Shown here one piece after another: positions 63,948 to 64,000 of a stretch of DNA of 64,000 nt (within the stretch, counting starts at the first letter, position 1; each line of letters starts with the position of its first letter). The stretch is from an uncultured Prolixibacteraceae bacterium (GTDB taxonomy: Bacteria > Bacteroidota > Bacteroidia > Bacteroidales > Prolixibacteraceae), in contig CAJXZG010000010.1 of the NCBI GenBank assembly GCA_913063265.1, forward strand, positions 27,550 through 91,549, read 5' to 3'. Below the pieces are notes generated by a model. The model was not told where the DNA came from, made no database searches, and saw only the letters and a list, made by a program, of their open reading frames with translations. The position numbers and the translations under genes were made by a program.

Positions 63948-64000
63948 ATGATTAAAACTAAAATTCCAAAGAAGGAAATATCTCCTCAACAAAAACTTAT
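63948..64000 (+). CDS. Probable start of a rightward CDS cut by the window edge
   Basis: An ATG at 63948-63950 opens a frame (MIKTKIPKKEISPQQKL) that runs to the window edge without a stop. It is divergent from the DUF362 gene and has a -7-like element 50 bases upstream. Too short to identify. Confidence 0.45.
   Translation, partial: MIKTKIPKKEISPQQKL

Overview
The window looks like chromosomal DNA from a Bacteroidota bacterium, probably a marine or sediment member of the Marinilabiliales/Prolixibacteraceae type; the genus is inference. The signs are: AT-rich DNA, several secreted proteins ending in type IX secretion (T9SS) sorting tails, promoters of the Bacteroidota form TTTG-N19/20-TAnnTTTG, many signal peptides ending in AQ, an acpP-fabF-rnc operon divergent from purN, and an RprXY-like two-component pair. 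I see no tRNA, rRNA, CRISPR array, transposase or integrase.

Layout. (1) 1-6006: carbohydrate genes. A leftward MFS sugar symporter, GH43 enzyme and sulfatase (cut by the window edge) share a clear promoter at 3815-3845. Rightward are a Tat-exported Gfo/Idh/MocA oxidoreductase and a DUF1080 (3-keto-disaccharide hydrolase-like) protein. (2) 6013-17413: core genes. These are a cation efflux protein, a LytTR two-component system with a small MotA/TolQ/ExbB-like membrane protein, a double LAB_N membrane protein, rnc, fabF, acpP, purN, a histidine kinase/response regulator pair and lepA. (3) 18012-53920: a 36-kb rightward polysaccharide-degradation locus. It holds six GH9-like proteins, a 1319-residue T9SS surface protein, GH27, GH36, GH2, GH28 and GH140-like enzymes, a sulfatase broken by a frameshift, a FISUMP protein, a serine hydrolase, a GntR/UTRA regulator and a deoC-permease-ribokinase set. 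No SusC/SusD pair is present in the window. (4) 54018-56209: a small DUF559 endonuclease bracketed by near-identical direct repeats, then a lipoprotein sulfatase. (5) 56239-63787: leftward genes for a CotH-domain T9SS protein, a CBM9-like T9SS protein, a propeller-like lipoprotein and a DUF362 protein with three membrane helices plus a T9SS-like tail. A rightward CDS probably begins at 63948.

How it may work. Two copies of a palindrome built on TTGTACGTACAA sit on the promoters in front of 18012 and 33528, and the only GntR/UTRA regulator lies inside the second unit. The simplest reading is one regulon with two operons, each carrying one long-type and one B-type GH9 protein (A1/B1 at 22045 and 24976; A2/B2 at 33528 and 36614), which suggests an old segmental duplication. 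Enzyme content (alpha-galactosidases, a GH28 polygalacturonase-like enzyme, sulfatases, GH9) points to a sulfated or acidic heteropolysaccharide, but the substrate cannot be named from sequence alone.

The spacers of region 3 are rich in palindromic and MITE-like elements, some with 13-18 bp terminal inverted repeats. Several share a TCCGCC...GGCGGA core with the repeats beside the DUF559 endonuclease.
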